A stretch of DNA of 58,943 nt from Halanaerobium salsuginis (GCF_900114545.1 NZ_FOTI01000017.1:1-58943), one strand, 5' to 3'. Numbered from the stretch's first letter, positions 33,676-42,494 are shown. Made by a program: numbers and translations. The notes: a model not told the origin generated them from the sequence alone.

Positions 33676-35829
33676 TTAATCTAAAATATGAACAATTGAA
33701 TAAAGATATTCATTATTTTCAAATCTAATTGGATGACTATAAACTTCAACCTCTCTAATTTCTCCAGTTGCTAATTTATGTTTAAAGAAAAATCTCTTTT
33801 TATTGCTATTATGAGCTTGCTTCATTTCATTTTTAACTTCTGATTTACTCAAAGTATTTATTTCAAAAATTGTTTTCTGCTGTAATTCTTCTTCTGACCA
33901 ACCATAAAATTTTTCAGCAGCAGGATTTGCCGAAATAATATTGCCATTAGCAGGATCAATTATCATCATTACTACATCATCGTTTCTAAATAATGCCTCA
34001 TACTTATTTTTAGAATTAAGATATTTAGCCTCCAAACTTTTAATTTCAGTAATATCTTGATAGATAATATAATAACCAGGCTCTCCTGCTCTAATTGAAA
34101 TAGAAAATCCCTGAATAGCAACTTCCACCATCTCACCATTATTTTTTTGCCGAAAAGAATGTGAGTTAATCCGTTTATTATTTCTAATCTCTTCCATAAA
34201 CTGATCTGTTTCTGGAAATTTTTCTACAGGCACAATAAGTTTTTTAATATTCTTGCCTATTACCTGATAATTATCTAATTCAAATAGTTTAATAAAATAT
34301 TCATTACATCTAATAATTTTAAAGTCTTTATCTAAAATTACTATTCCAGCTGTAGTTTCTTCAAACAAATATTTAAAATATTGTTCATTAATATTATTAA
34401 AATAAATATTATCAGGTTGAATGTCACTACCAGTTAAAATCCCCTGCTCAACTAACTTTAAAAAATTATCAACTACTTCTGGAGAAAACTGCTTTTCTCG
34501 TCCCTTAACTATCTCTCTAATTGCTTCACTCTCTGTTAAAGAATCTCTATAAGACCTATCTGAGCGCATTGCATCCCAGGCATCTGCTACTGTAATTATC
34601 TGTGAAACAATTGGAATTTGATCTTTCTTAAGACCAGAGGGATACCCTGCTCCATCCCATCTCTCATGATGATGTAAAACATAATTTGAAATATGCTTTA
34701 AAACATTTGAGCCTGCTAAAGCTTCACTTCCCCAGACAGGATGATTTTTTATTAACTCAAATTCTTCTTGATTTAGTTTTGAGTTTTTATTTAAAATATT
34801 TACTGGAACTAAAAGCTTACCAATATCATGCACCATACCTGTCCAATAAGTATCAACTACTATTTTACCTGGAAAATCCATTTTACGAGCAATTTGAGCA
34901 GCTAGCTCAGCCACATTTTCGGAATGGCCTTTTGTATAATTATCATGTATTTCCAAGATTTTTATAATAGAACCGACAAGTTCTTTAGTAAATCTGTTTT
35001 GCAGACTATCATAATGCTTAAAAGCATAAAATGCTGAAGCAAGTATTGCAAATGATTCCAGAATCTTGGGAGAGTTCTCACGAAAATCTTTGCTACTATT
35101 TGCAGCAATATCAAGCGAAATCCTGCCAACTATAATTTCATTTATTGTAATATTTATATAAAGTGATTTTTTAATATTACGAAAAGAATTTAATAATATA
35201 CTGTGAGCTTTTTCAGGTAGAGCTGACAAATTAATTGCATAATCTTCTGAGGTGAAAACAGAAGTTTTGTCATAATATAATATATTTTCTTGAGCTATTT
35301 TTACTTTTTTTAATTGCTCAATATCATGACCAATTGCATCTATAAATTGAATATTATTATTCTTAACAGAAAATATTGTGCCATAATCAGCTTCCGGAAT
35401 AATTCTAACTGCATTTTTGAGCAAATCACCTAAAAATTCATCTTCATTAAATGATGCCTGCTTATCAATTTCAGAAATAAACTTTATCATGGTAACAAAT
35501 TTACTATTCATCTCATTAATTTCATTAAAAGATTGATCCAGTTCTTCATTCATAGCCAGCAGTTCCTCATTATAGGCAGTAAGCTGCTCATTTAAAGCAT
35601 TAACTTCTTCTTTTTGAGCTTGAATATCTTGTAAATAATTTCTAATTAAAAAATATAAAATTATCGCTGTTAAAATAACATAAAAAATGCCTTTTAATGA
35701 TTGAATTTCACTAAAGCTTTCCATACTATCTGTCAACCAAAATGATATTCTATCAGAAAAATAAATCCAGCCAAAACCTATTAATAAATAGATTAAAATT
35801 ATTTTTATTTCTCCTTTAAGGAATTTCAT
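33676..35829 (-). CDS. Membrane-anchored HD-GYP phosphodiesterase with PAS domains
   Basis: 717 residues. Two N-terminal helices (about 8-30, 43-63), a coiled coil (about 66-115), a GAF-like region (about 115-275), an HD-GYP domain (about 283-465) and two PAS domains (about 478-600 and 603-717). The HD-GYP signatures are complete: GHSENVAELA, MVHDIGKLLVP, HHERWDGAGYPSGL and VADAWDAM. Such domains hydrolyse cyclic di-GMP. The order, output domain before the PAS sensors, is less common. It forms an operon with the antiporter, suggesting that the pair responds to redox, energy or ionic cues. ATG start with GAGGAGC upstream. Confidence 0.9.
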   Translation of the reverse strand: MKFLKGEIKIILIYLLIGFGWIYFSDRISFWLTDSMESFSEIQSLKGIFYVILTAIILYFLIRNYLQDIQAQKEEVNALNEQLTAYNEELLAMNEELDQSFNEINEMNSKFVTMIKFISEIDKQASFNEDEFLGDLLKNAVRIIPEADYGTIFSVKNNNIQFIDAIGHDIEQLKKVKIAQENILYYDKTSVFTSEDYAINLSALPEKAHSILLNSFRNIKKSLYINITINEIIVGRISLDIAANSSKDFRENSPKILESFAILASAFYAFKHYDSLQNRFTKELVGSIIKILEIHDNYTKGHSENVAELAAQIARKMDFPGKIVVDTYWTGMVHDIGKLLVPVNILNKNSKLNQEEFELIKNHPVWGSEALAGSNVLKHISNYVLHHHERWDGAGYPSGLKKDQIPIVSQIITVADAWDAMRSDRSYRDSLTESEAIREIVKGREKQFSPEVVDNFLKLVEQGILTGSDIQPDNIYFNNINEQYFKYLFEETTAGIVILDKDFKIIRCNEYFIKLFELDNYQVIGKNIKKLIVPVEKFPETDQFMEEIRNNKRINSHSFRQKNNGEMVEVAIQGFSISIRAGEPGYYIIYQDITEIKSLEAKYLNSKNKYEALFRNDDVVMMIIDPANGNIISANPAAEKFYGWSEEELQQKTIFEINTLSKSEVKNEMKQAHNSNKKRFFFKHKLATGEIREVEVYSHPIRFENNEYLYSIVHILD

Positions 35830-35849
35830 TTTGTTTGCTCCTCATTTTA

Positions 35850-35881
35850 TCCTGTTACCTTATCTGAGTAAGTAATCAGGA
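35850..35881 (-). other. Imperfect stem-loop between the DapA-like gene and the HD-GYP gene
   Basis: TCCTG (35850-35854) pairs with CAGGA (35877-35881), with further TTAC/GTAA and TTA/TAA pairs inside, just behind the stop of the DapA-like gene. The minus strand continues TAAAATGAGGAG, so there is no U-run. Weak terminator or leader structure of the HD-GYP message on the same strand; function unclear. Confidence 0.35.
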
Positions 35882-35887
35882 AAGATT

Positions 35888-36787
35888 TCAGTTAGATAAA
35901 TAATTATTTTCAATCAGAGTAATTTTTTCAGTCAAATTATCAAATTCACTTTTACTTAAATCACTAATTGGTTCTCTACTATAAACTGCTTTAAAACCTC
36001 TAATCTCAATAGCTCTTTTATAATAAGCAAGATTACTACCGCCATTTAAAACTTTACCAGTCAAAGTAATTGCCTCCTGCATTCTCCTTGCTGTTTTTAA
36101 ATCGCTTTGCTGCAAAGCCTGCTTGAGTTTTACAAAAAACTCAGGAAAAACGTTGGCATGACCTGATACAACTGCTTTAGCACCATATAAAAAAGCTGGA
36201 TAAGCTAATAAATCATTACCCATTATCACATCAAATCCAGCTGGACTTTGATCAATTAATGTATATAATCTTTCTAAATCCCCCATACTATTTTTAATTC
36301 CAATAATATTTTTAACTGCTGCTAATTTAGCTACTGAATCTGGTAATAAGTCATTTGTAGTATAGGAAGGTAAGTTATAAAGATAAATATTCAGCTCAGG
36401 AGCTGCCTGCTCTGCTAAATTAAGATAATAATTAATTAACTGCTGTTGAGTAAATTTATAATAAAAAGGAGTTACAGCACCTAAACCAGCTACTCCAATC
36501 TCTTTGGCAAATTCAATCATCTGCTGGGCTAAATCAATTCTTAAATCTCCAATATGTAAAAAAATCGGCACTCTTGCTGCTACAATTTCGATAATTGACC
36601 GGGCCAACTCTTTTCTTTCATTAATATCCAACAAAAATATTTCAGCTGCTGTTCCTAAAATATAAAGCGAATCAACACCACTCTCAATTAGAAAGTTAAT
36701 ATGTTCAGTTAAAAAGTCAAAATCAATTTCACCCGATTTTTTAAAAGGGGTCATTAACGCCGGAGCAATTCCTGTTAATCTTTTCAT
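35888..36787 (-). CDS. DapA-family aldolase, candidate 2-keto-3-deoxygluconate aldolase
   Basis: 299 residues. Schiff-base lysine K165 (IIGIKNSMGD) and Y137 in IYLYNLPSYTT are conserved. The position of the DHDPS carboxylate-binding arginine is tyrosine (Y142), unlike the paralogue at 21121-22005, so a neutral aldehyde such as glyceraldehyde is more likely. It lies behind kduI and kduD, which together make 2-keto-3-deoxygluconate (KDG). No KDG kinase or KDPG aldolase is present, so direct cleavage of KDG to pyruvate and glyceraldehyde is proposed. It has its own extended -10 (36827-36835) after a terminator. N-acetylneuraminate lyase-like or other acids remain possible. Confidence 0.72.
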   Translation of the reverse strand: MKRLTGIAPALMTPFKKSGEIDFDFLTEHINFLIESGVDSLYILGTAAEIFLLDINERKELARSIIEIVAARVPIFLHIGDLRIDLAQQMIEFAKEIGVAGLGAVTPFYYKFTQQQLINYYLNLAEQAAPELNIYLYNLPSYTTNDLLPDSVAKLAAVKNIIGIKNSMGDLERLYTLIDQSPAGFDVIMGNDLLAYPAFLYGAKAVVSGHANVFPEFFVKLKQALQQSDLKTARRMQEAITLTGKVLNGGSNLAYYKRAIEIRGFKAVYSREPISDLSKSEFDNLTEKITLIENNYLSN

Positions 36788-36826
36788 TTAAACACTCCCT
36801 GAATAAATTTTTACAATCTTTACTTC

Positions 36827-36835
36827 ATTATAACA
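36827..36835 (-). promoter_or_regulatory. Extended -10 promoter element for the DapA-like aldolase gene
   Basis: On the minus strand TGTTATAAT matches the extended -10 consensus TGnTATAAT exactly, about 45 bp upstream of the ATG. The upstream -35 region falls in the terminator stem and is poor, as tolerated by extended -10 promoters. Confidence 0.55.
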
Positions 36836-36836
36836 T

Positions 36837-36872
36837 AAAAAAGAAGAAGATTTTATTATCTTCTCCTTTTTT
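36837..36872 (-). terminator. Rho-independent terminator behind kduD
   Basis: Arms at 36837-36851 and 36858-36872 form a 15-bp stem with one mismatch around TTTATT, 22 bp after the kduD stop. A and T runs on both sides form part of the stem. The structure separates the TRAP-kduI-kduD unit from the DapA-like gene, which has its own promoter. Confidence 0.8.
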
Positions 36873-36894
36873 AGAAAAACTTATTAAATTATCC

Positions 36895-37659
36895 TTAACT
36901 TGCCAGCCAACCACCATCAACTGGAATAATTGATCCATGTACATAATCTGCTGCCTGTGATGCTAAAAATATAGCCGCTCCTTTTAAATCATTGTTAGTT
37001 CCCCAGCGTCCAGCTGGAATTCTACTTAAAATACTGCTGCTTCTTGCTTCATCATTTCGTAAAGCAGCAGTGTTATTTGTTGCTATATAACCAGGTGCAA
37101 TCGCATTAACATTGATTTTATGTTGAGCCAATTCATTACAGAATGATTTAGTTATTCCTGCTACAGCATGTTTGCTGGCTGTATAAGAAGGAACAAATTT
37201 GCCACCTTGATAAGATAACATTGATGCTGTATTAATTATTTTACCAGCAATTTTATTTTTAACAAAATAATTAGCTACTTTTTGAGTTAAAATAAATAAA
37301 CTGCGTAAATTAACTGTCAGCACTGCATCCCAATCTTCAATTGGAAATTCAAGAATTGGATTGCGTTTAATCATGCCCGCATTATTTACTAAAATATCTA
37401 TTTTCCCATATTCAGCCAGGGTCTTATCAATTATCTCATCTAAACTCTTTTCTTTTAATAAATCAGCTTTAATTGCTAAAAAATCACGCCCGGTTTTAGC
37501 TGCAATAATCTCTTTTATTTCACTTAAGTCACTCCGGGCCACCCCAGCTATATCAGCACCTGCTTCAGCCAGTCCTTCTGCAATTGCGTAACCAATCCCC
37601 TGCTTACTAGAACAGCCTGTTACTATAGCTACTTTATCTTCTAAATCAAATAGATCCAC
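36895..37659 (-). CDS. kduD: 2-dehydro-3-deoxy-D-gluconate 5-dehydrogenase (KduD), SDR family
   Basis: About 254 residues, short-chain dehydrogenase. Nucleotide motif TGCSSKQGIGYAIAEGLA, NNAGMI, catalytic S (NTASMLSYQGG), YTASK and the GYIATNNT loop. It reduces 2,5-diketo-3-deoxygluconate to 2-keto-3-deoxygluconate. Start is set at GTG 37657-37659, eight bases behind AAGGAG; an earlier GTG (37668) overlaps the ribosome binding site. Preceded by kduI (24 bp) as usual for unsaturated-uronate operons. Gluconate 5-dehydrogenase activity is the alternative. Confidence 0.9.
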   Translation of the reverse strand: MDLFDLEDKVAIVTGCSSKQGIGYAIAEGLAEAGADIAGVARSDLSEIKEIIAAKTGRDFLAIKADLLKEKSLDEIIDKTLAEYGKIDILVNNAGMIKRNPILEFPIEDWDAVLTVNLRSLFILTQKVANYFVKNKIAGKIINTASMLSYQGGKFVPSYTASKHAVAGITKSFCNELAQHKINVNAIAPGYIATNNTAALRNDEARSSSILSRIPAGRWGTNNDLKGAAIFLASQAADYVHGSIIPVDGGWLAS

Positions 37660-37682
37660 GTTGTCCACTCCTTTTAAAAGTA

Positions 37683-38513
37683 CTATTTTAAAGTTTCCAT
37701 TCTTACATGATCCATATCAGTAAAAGTCTGATTTTCTCCTACCATTCCCCAGATAAAAGTGTAGTTAGCAGTTCCAACTCCTGAATGAATTGAATAACTA
37801 GGGCTAATTACAGCTTCTTCATTTCGAACAACTAAATGTCTGCTTTCTGCTGGTTCTCCCATTAAATGCCATACTATATTATCAGATTCAATATCAAAAT
37901 AAAAATAAACTTCCATGCGCCGTTCATGAGTATGACAGGGCATTGTATTCCAGACATTACGCGGCTCTAAAATAGTCATTCCCATTAACAGCTGACAGGT
38001 ATCTAAGACATCTGGATGTAAATATTTATAGATAGTTCTCTTATTTGAGTTTTCTAATGAACCAGCAGCTTCTGGTTTAGCATCTTTAATGTTAATTTTC
38101 TTATTTGGATAACTTTTATGTGCGGGTGCACTATTTAAATAAAATTTAGCTGGTTTATTTTTATCAATACTACTAAAGATTATTTCTTGCTTACCTTTAC
38201 CAATATAAATTCCATCTCTTGAGTTAAGAATATATTCTTCACCATCAACTATAATTTTGCCCTTACCACCGATATTAATAACTCCCATTTCTCGTCTAGC
38301 TAGAAAATATTCAGCTCCTATTTCTTGACCAGCTTCTAATTTAATATCTTGATTAACTGGTTTAATTCCCCCAACAATTATTCGATCAATATGACTATAA
38401 ACTAAATTTTGTTGATCTTGTTTAAATAAGTTTTGAATCAAAAATTCTTTTCTCATTCTAGCTGTATCAAATCTTTTAGCATCAACTGGATGAACACCAT
38501 TTCTAATTTCCAT
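37683..38513 (-). CDS. kduI: 4-deoxy-L-threo-5-hexosulose-uronate ketol-isomerase
   Basis: 276 residues, cupin-fold KduI. Metal ligands H194, H196 and E201 (MPCHTHERRMEVYFYF) and H243 (YSIHSGVGT) align with E. coli H196, H198, E203 and H245. The start MEIRNGVHPVDAKRFDTARM is typical. It isomerises the ring-opened unsaturated galacturonate from pectin (or other glycuronan) to the substrate of KduD. It sits in an operon with the TRAP transporter. ATG start behind GGGAG. Confidence 0.95.
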   Translation of the reverse strand: MEIRNGVHPVDAKRFDTARMRKEFLIQNLFKQDQQNLVYSHIDRIIVGGIKPVNQDIKLEAGQEIGAEYFLARREMGVINIGGKGKIIVDGEEYILNSRDGIYIGKGKQEIIFSSIDKNKPAKFYLNSAPAHKSYPNKKINIKDAKPEAAGSLENSNKRTIYKYLHPDVLDTCQLLMGMTILEPRNVWNTMPCHTHERRMEVYFYFDIESDNIVWHLMGEPAESRHLVVRNEEAVISPSYSIHSGVGTANYTFIWGMVGENQTFTDMDHVRMETLK

Positions 38514-38564
38514 AATAATCTCCCTTTCATTTTTGATATGATTTTTAAAATATATTTAACAAAT

Positions 38565-39842
38565 TTAAAAAAATAAATTAGGTATCCAGAGCGAAATAGA
38601 CGGCACAAATGTAACCAAAATTAAAATCATTATATTGCAGGCAAGAAAAGGTAATGTTTCTTTTGCTATCTCAAGAATTGACATATTCGATATTTTAGCT
38701 GCTGCATTTAAACACATACCAATTGGAGGTGTAGCAAGTCCAATACCAAGTCCAACAATTAAAATGGCTCCTAGCTGAAGTAAATTCATACCTAAAGTTT
38801 CCATTACCGGAACTAAAATTGGACCTAATAATAACAAAGCTGGACTTACATCAATAAACATCCCAACTAATAGAATTAATATATCAAGAAAAACCAGTAT
38901 CCAGAAATAACTAACATTCAAGGATAAAATAAAGTCACCAATCAAATCAGGTATTCTTTCAAAAGCTAAAATCCAGATGAAAATATAAGCAAAGGCTATA
39001 ATGATCATTATTGTACTGGAGGTAAAAATTGTTGCTTTAACTTTTGAAAAAAGCTGACCCCATTTTAATTTTTTATAAATGAAAAATCCAATAATTGCTG
39101 CATATAATACAGCAATTCCGGCAGATTCTGTTGCAGTAGCTACTCCTAAGGAAACAGATAAAACTATAAAAATAGGCATTGAGATGGACAAAAAACCGTC
39201 TCCAGATCGTTTAAGCATTTCTTTAAAAGAGAATTCCCCTTTTTCAATTGGATAATTATTCTTGCGAGAAATTATATAAACTAAAATCAGCTGAGTTAAG
39301 CCAATTAAAATCCCAGGTACTAATCCAGCTAAAAAAAGACCTCCTACTGATTCATTAGAAATTGTTGAATAGATTATCATCGGAATACTAGGTGGAATTA
39401 TCATTCCTACTGTAGAAGAAGCTACTGTTATTCCAGTGGCAAAAGCTTTACTGTAACCACGTTTTTCCATTTCAGGAATTAAAACTGACCCTAAAGCAGA
39501 AGTATCCGAAACTGAAGAACCTGATATTCCACCAAAAATCATGCTTGCAATTACATTAACTTCACCCAGACCACCATTAAATGGCTTGACTAAATAAGAA
39601 CAAAAGTCTATTATTTTTTTAGTAATTCCACTCAAGTTCATCAACATTCCAGCTAGACAAAATAAAGGTAAAGCAACCATTACTGAGCTATTAGCACCGG
39701 CCCACATTCGCTGGGGCAATATTATTAAAAAATCAGGATTGAAAACAAAATAACTTAAACAAGAAATCCCTAATGAAAAACTAATTGGTAAACCTAATAA
39801 AATTAAAAACAATAAAGTTATAATCAAAATTCCAACCGCCAT
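38565..39842 (-). CDS. dctM: TRAP transporter large permease DctM
   Basis: 425 residues, about twelve helices. DctM blocks: GLPISFSLGISCLSYFVF, LPLFCLAGMLMNLSGITKKII, FGGISGSSVSDTSALGSVLIPEM, TVGMIIPPSIPMIIYS and GLGIGLATPPIGMCLNAAAKI. It provides Na+-coupled uptake with DctQ and DctP. Its kduI/kduD neighbours suggest monomeric or dimeric unsaturated uronates as cargo. Starts 5 bp behind the dctQ stop. Confidence 0.95.
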   Translation of the reverse strand: MAVGILIITLLFLILLGLPISFSLGISCLSYFVFNPDFLIILPQRMWAGANSSVMVALPLFCLAGMLMNLSGITKKIIDFCSYLVKPFNGGLGEVNVIASMIFGGISGSSVSDTSALGSVLIPEMEKRGYSKAFATGITVASSTVGMIIPPSIPMIIYSTISNESVGGLFLAGLVPGILIGLTQLILVYIISRKNNYPIEKGEFSFKEMLKRSGDGFLSISMPIFIVLSVSLGVATATESAGIAVLYAAIIGFFIYKKLKWGQLFSKVKATIFTSSTIMIIIAFAYIFIWILAFERIPDLIGDFILSLNVSYFWILVFLDILILLVGMFIDVSPALLLLGPILVPVMETLGMNLLQLGAILIVGLGIGLATPPIGMCLNAAAKISNMSILEIAKETLPFLACNIMILILVTFVPSISLWIPNLFF

Positions 39843-39847
39843 TTAAT

Positions 39848-40324
39848 TCACCCCTTAATTTTAATCTTCTTAAATTTAAGATAGATATTTCCAATTGAAT
39901 AAAGTAGCATCAGGACTGAACTAAGTGGTAATATAATATAAATATATTTCATTGGAATTCTCATCCCAGGGGTGACTACATTGCCCACTTGATTAATCCA
40001 TTTAATGCTTACTCGAATTAATTGTAAATTTAAATATAAAATTAAAAGATCAAAAAATAGTTTTAATTTTATTTGAACTTTTTCCGAAAACTTATTATAT
40101 AAAACATTTATTGCTAAATGTTCTTCTCTAGAATATGCAATTACAGATCCAAAAAAAGTTGTAAAGATGAATAAATAAACTATTAATTCCTGAAACCAGA
40201 CATAAGATATTCCAAAAAAATACCTTAAAAAAACTGCAATAATAACAGCTAATGTCATTAGTGATAAAACCACTACTAAAATCTTTAATAAAAAAATATC
40301 TAGTAAATTTAATATCTTATTCAT
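39848..40324 (-). CDS. dctQ: TRAP transporter small permease DctQ
   Basis: 158 residues with four predicted helices. Typical DctQ features: VIIAVFLRYFFGISYVWFQEL in helix two and SREEHLAINVLYNKF in the loop. It sits between dctP and dctM as usual. A 28-bp perfect palindrome separates it from dctP, probably lowering permease expression relative to the binding protein. Start is ATG behind GAGGTGAG. Confidence 0.93.
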   Translation of the reverse strand: MNKILNLLDIFLLKILVVVLSLMTLAVIIAVFLRYFFGISYVWFQELIVYLFIFTTFFGSVIAYSREEHLAINVLYNKFSEKVQIKLKLFFDLLILYLNLQLIRVSIKWINQVGNVVTPGMRIPMKYIYIILPLSSVLMLLYSIGNIYLKFKKIKIKG

Positions 40325-40341
40325 AACTCACCTCTTTAAGA

Positions 40342-40369
40342 TAGGATCAGCTTAGCTAAGCTGATCCTA
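40342..40369 (-). promoter_or_regulatory. Intercistronic perfect stem-loop behind dctP
   Basis: A 28-bp perfect palindrome (half TAGGATCAGCTTAG), 11 bp behind the dctP stop and 18 bp before the dctQ start. The minus strand continues TCTTAAAGAGGTGAG with no U-run. Placement equals the hairpins at 17369-17406 and 27408-27462. Confidence 0.82.
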
Positions 40370-40380
40370 CAATTTGAAAA

Positions 40381-41379
40381 TTAATTAACAGCATTTCTGA
40401 TTACAGTGATTTCAGATTCCGTAAAAAATCCTCTCTCGATATAATAGTCATAAACTTTCTGGGCCTGTTTAATAAATACTTTTCTTTGCTGATCAGTAAG
40501 TACATTAACTTCCATTTTATCTTTTAAAATAGCAAATGATTCTTCGGTGGCTTCTTTATTTAGTTGGTCATTATAAATCATCATTTTTTTGGCAGATTCA
40601 ACTAGTTTATTTTGTAAATCTTCTGGTAAAGAATTGTACCAGCTTAGGCTAGTGTATAAAGGACTGGGATGAAATTGATAATTAACTACTGTCAGATATT
40701 TCTGAACTTCATATAACTTTTTATCGACCATATTTGTAAAAGGATTTTCCTGTCCATCAGCTACTCCTGTTTTTAGAGCCATATATAATTCTGCATATGG
40801 AACAGAAACAGGATTACCTCCAATTGCTTCAATAGTTTTAATAATACTATCAATTGGTGGGGTTCTCATTTTAAGACCTTTCATATCAGCTGGATTTTTA
40901 ATTGGATGCTGACTATTACTGAAATTTCTTAAGCCCCCTGCAACACCAGTGGCTAATATTTTTATATTATTGTTTTCTGCTGAAGCTGCTATTTGGGCTC
41001 CAATTGGACCCCTAATTATAGTATGAACTTGGTCAATATTTTCAAAAAGAAAAGGCATTGTATAAAGCAAAAGCTTTGGGGAAGCTGCTTCAAATTGACC
41101 ACCTAAAGTAGCCTGAATAGCTCCCATTTTAACACTTTCTAGCATTTCTGCTTCAGTACCAAGTTGATTTGAAGGATAAATTTTAACTTCTATTTGACCA
41201 TTAGTTGATTCTTCAACTAAAGATTTAAAATAAATACAGGCTTGATGACGTGGAGTTTTTATAGACTGACTATGACCTATTTTCATAACATAATCTGCTG
41301 CTCCAACGTTCGTATTTAATATTAAAGCCCCCATGCTTAATATTAAAAAAATTATTAACCCAAGTTTAATCTTTTTCAT
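40381..41379 (-). CDS. dctP: TRAP transporter substrate-binding protein DctP
   Basis: 332 residues from the ATG at 41377-41379, which has GGGGG five to ten bases upstream and opens a signal peptide (KKIKLGLIIFLILSMGALIL, cleaved near VGAADY). An in-frame ATG at 41439 would add 20 residues before the signal. Family features: KIGHSQSIKTPRHQACIYFK, YPSNQLGTEAEMLESVKMG, LKGLKMRTPP-type block (MKGLKMRTPPID, with the arginine that binds substrate carboxylate) and NPFTNMVDKKLYEV. With kduI/kduD downstream, uronate or unsaturated uronide cargo is likely. Confidence 0.94.
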   Translation of the reverse strand: MKKIKLGLIIFLILSMGALILNTNVGAADYVMKIGHSQSIKTPRHQACIYFKSLVEESTNGQIEVKIYPSNQLGTEAEMLESVKMGAIQATLGGQFEAASPKLLLYTMPFLFENIDQVHTIIRGPIGAQIAASAENNNIKILATGVAGGLRNFSNSQHPIKNPADMKGLKMRTPPIDSIIKTIEAIGGNPVSVPYAELYMALKTGVADGQENPFTNMVDKKLYEVQKYLTVVNYQFHPSPLYTSLSWYNSLPEDLQNKLVESAKKMMIYNDQLNKEATEESFAILKDKMEVNVLTDQQRKVFIKQAQKVYDYYIERGFFTESEITVIRNAVN

Positions 41380-41527
41380 ATTTCCCCCTTTTTTATTTTG
41401 ACTTAACAGCGGCCAACAGTATTTAATATTAACCATCACCTCCTTTACTTATAATTTAATAATAACTCTAACAACATACAGCTATATCAAAATTTTCAAA
41501 AAATTAATCTCAAAAATAATTATTTAT

Positions 41528-41541
41528 TTCATATATATGAA
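41528..41541. promoter_or_regulatory. Palindrome in the dctP upstream region, possible IclR site
   Basis: TTCATATATATGAA is a perfect 14-bp palindrome in the AT-rich gap between the IclR gene and the TRAP operon. Similar half sites TTTCATATATAT and TTTTTCATATTT occur just upstream of the IclR gene (around 42368-42399). Two locations with the same element fit local control and autoregulation, but AT-rich sequence makes chance matches easy. Confidence 0.4.
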
Positions 41542-41578
41542 TAATAATTCATTAAAATAGCTAAAAAAAATTGTTTTT

Positions 41579-42373
41579 TTAATTAAGCTGGTAACCAAAC
41601 TTAAAAGATACATTTAAAGCTTCATGCTGTACTATATTAATTAAATTATCCAACTTAGCCTTAACCCGTCTCGTGTCACCAGTAATCCCAAGTGCAGCTA
41701 TAATTTCTTTTTCTGCATTATAGATTGGAGCAGCCAGACAAGTTGTTCCTAAAAAAACTTCTTCTCTATCAACTGCATAGCCTTTTTTTCTAACCTCATC
41801 TAACTCTGTCTTCAGCCTATCTAGACTACTAATAGTATTTAGATTAAAAGAGGGCAGCTCCAGCTTTGCTAACAATTCATTTCTTAAATCAGCTTTTTGA
41901 AAGGCCAGCAATACCTTGCCAGCTGCAGGAGCATGCAGTGGCAAACTCAGTCCGACAGTACCTCTTGTCTTTTTACTTTGCGGGCTTTCAATAATTTCCA
42001 GAAAATACAACTGCTCAGAAAATAATATTCCCAGCTGTGCTGTTTCTCCACTTTCTCTAGTCAATTCTCTTAAATATGGCATAGCTATATTTCTCAAATT
42101 TCTGATAAATTTAACATTATTACCTAACTGAAATAACTTAAAGCCTAAACTATAACGTTTGGTTACTTGATCTCTCTCGATCAAACTATATTTCTCTAAA
42201 GTCTGCAAAATATTATAAGATGTGCCATTTGGAATCTTAAGATCTTTTGCAATTTCAGTCATTGTTTTTTTATCTTGAGCTTCAGCTAAATAATCAAGCA
42301 CTTTAATTGCTCGATCTAAAGTACTTTCTCTTTTTTGATTTGTTGTTGTTATAATTACCACCTCTTTTTTCAT
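41579..42373 (-). CDS. IclR-family regulator (KdgR-like) of the uronate/TRAP operon
   Basis: 264 residues. Winged helix (about 15-75: STLDRAIKVLDYLAEAQDKKTMTEIAKDL, NGTSYNILQTLEKYSLIERD) and effector domain (RGTVGLSLPLHAPAAGKVLLAF, TTCLAAPIYNAEKEIIAALGITGDTRR). It stands directly upstream of dctP-dctQ-dctM-kduI-kduD, so it likely senses 2-keto-3-deoxygluconate or a relative as KdgR does. ATG start with AAAAGAGGTGG upstream. Confidence 0.88.
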   Translation of the reverse strand: MKKEVVIITTTNQKRESTLDRAIKVLDYLAEAQDKKTMTEIAKDLKIPNGTSYNILQTLEKYSLIERDQVTKRYSLGFKLFQLGNNVKFIRNLRNIAMPYLRELTRESGETAQLGILFSEQLYFLEIIESPQSKKTRGTVGLSLPLHAPAAGKVLLAFQKADLRNELLAKLELPSFNLNTISSLDRLKTELDEVRKKGYAVDREEVFLGTTCLAAPIYNAEKEIIAALGITGDTRRVKAKLDNLINIVQHEALNVSFKFGYQLN

Positions 42374-42431
42374 ATATATAAAATATTTTTCATATTTATA
42401 TTTTATAACTAAATAAAGTTATTTGTCAAGT

Positions 42432-42467
42432 AAAAAAGTATCTGTAGCTAAAAACAGATACTTTTTT
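42432..42467 (-). terminator. Rho-independent terminator behind the LacI gene at 42495
   Basis: AAAAAAGTATCTG (42432-42444) pairs with CAGATACTTTTTT (42455-42467) around TAGCTAAAAA. It is 27 bp behind the stop, and flanking A/T runs make it bidirectional in form. Confidence 0.85.
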
Positions 42468-42494
42468 TATTTAATAATAACTATTGTTTAATAA

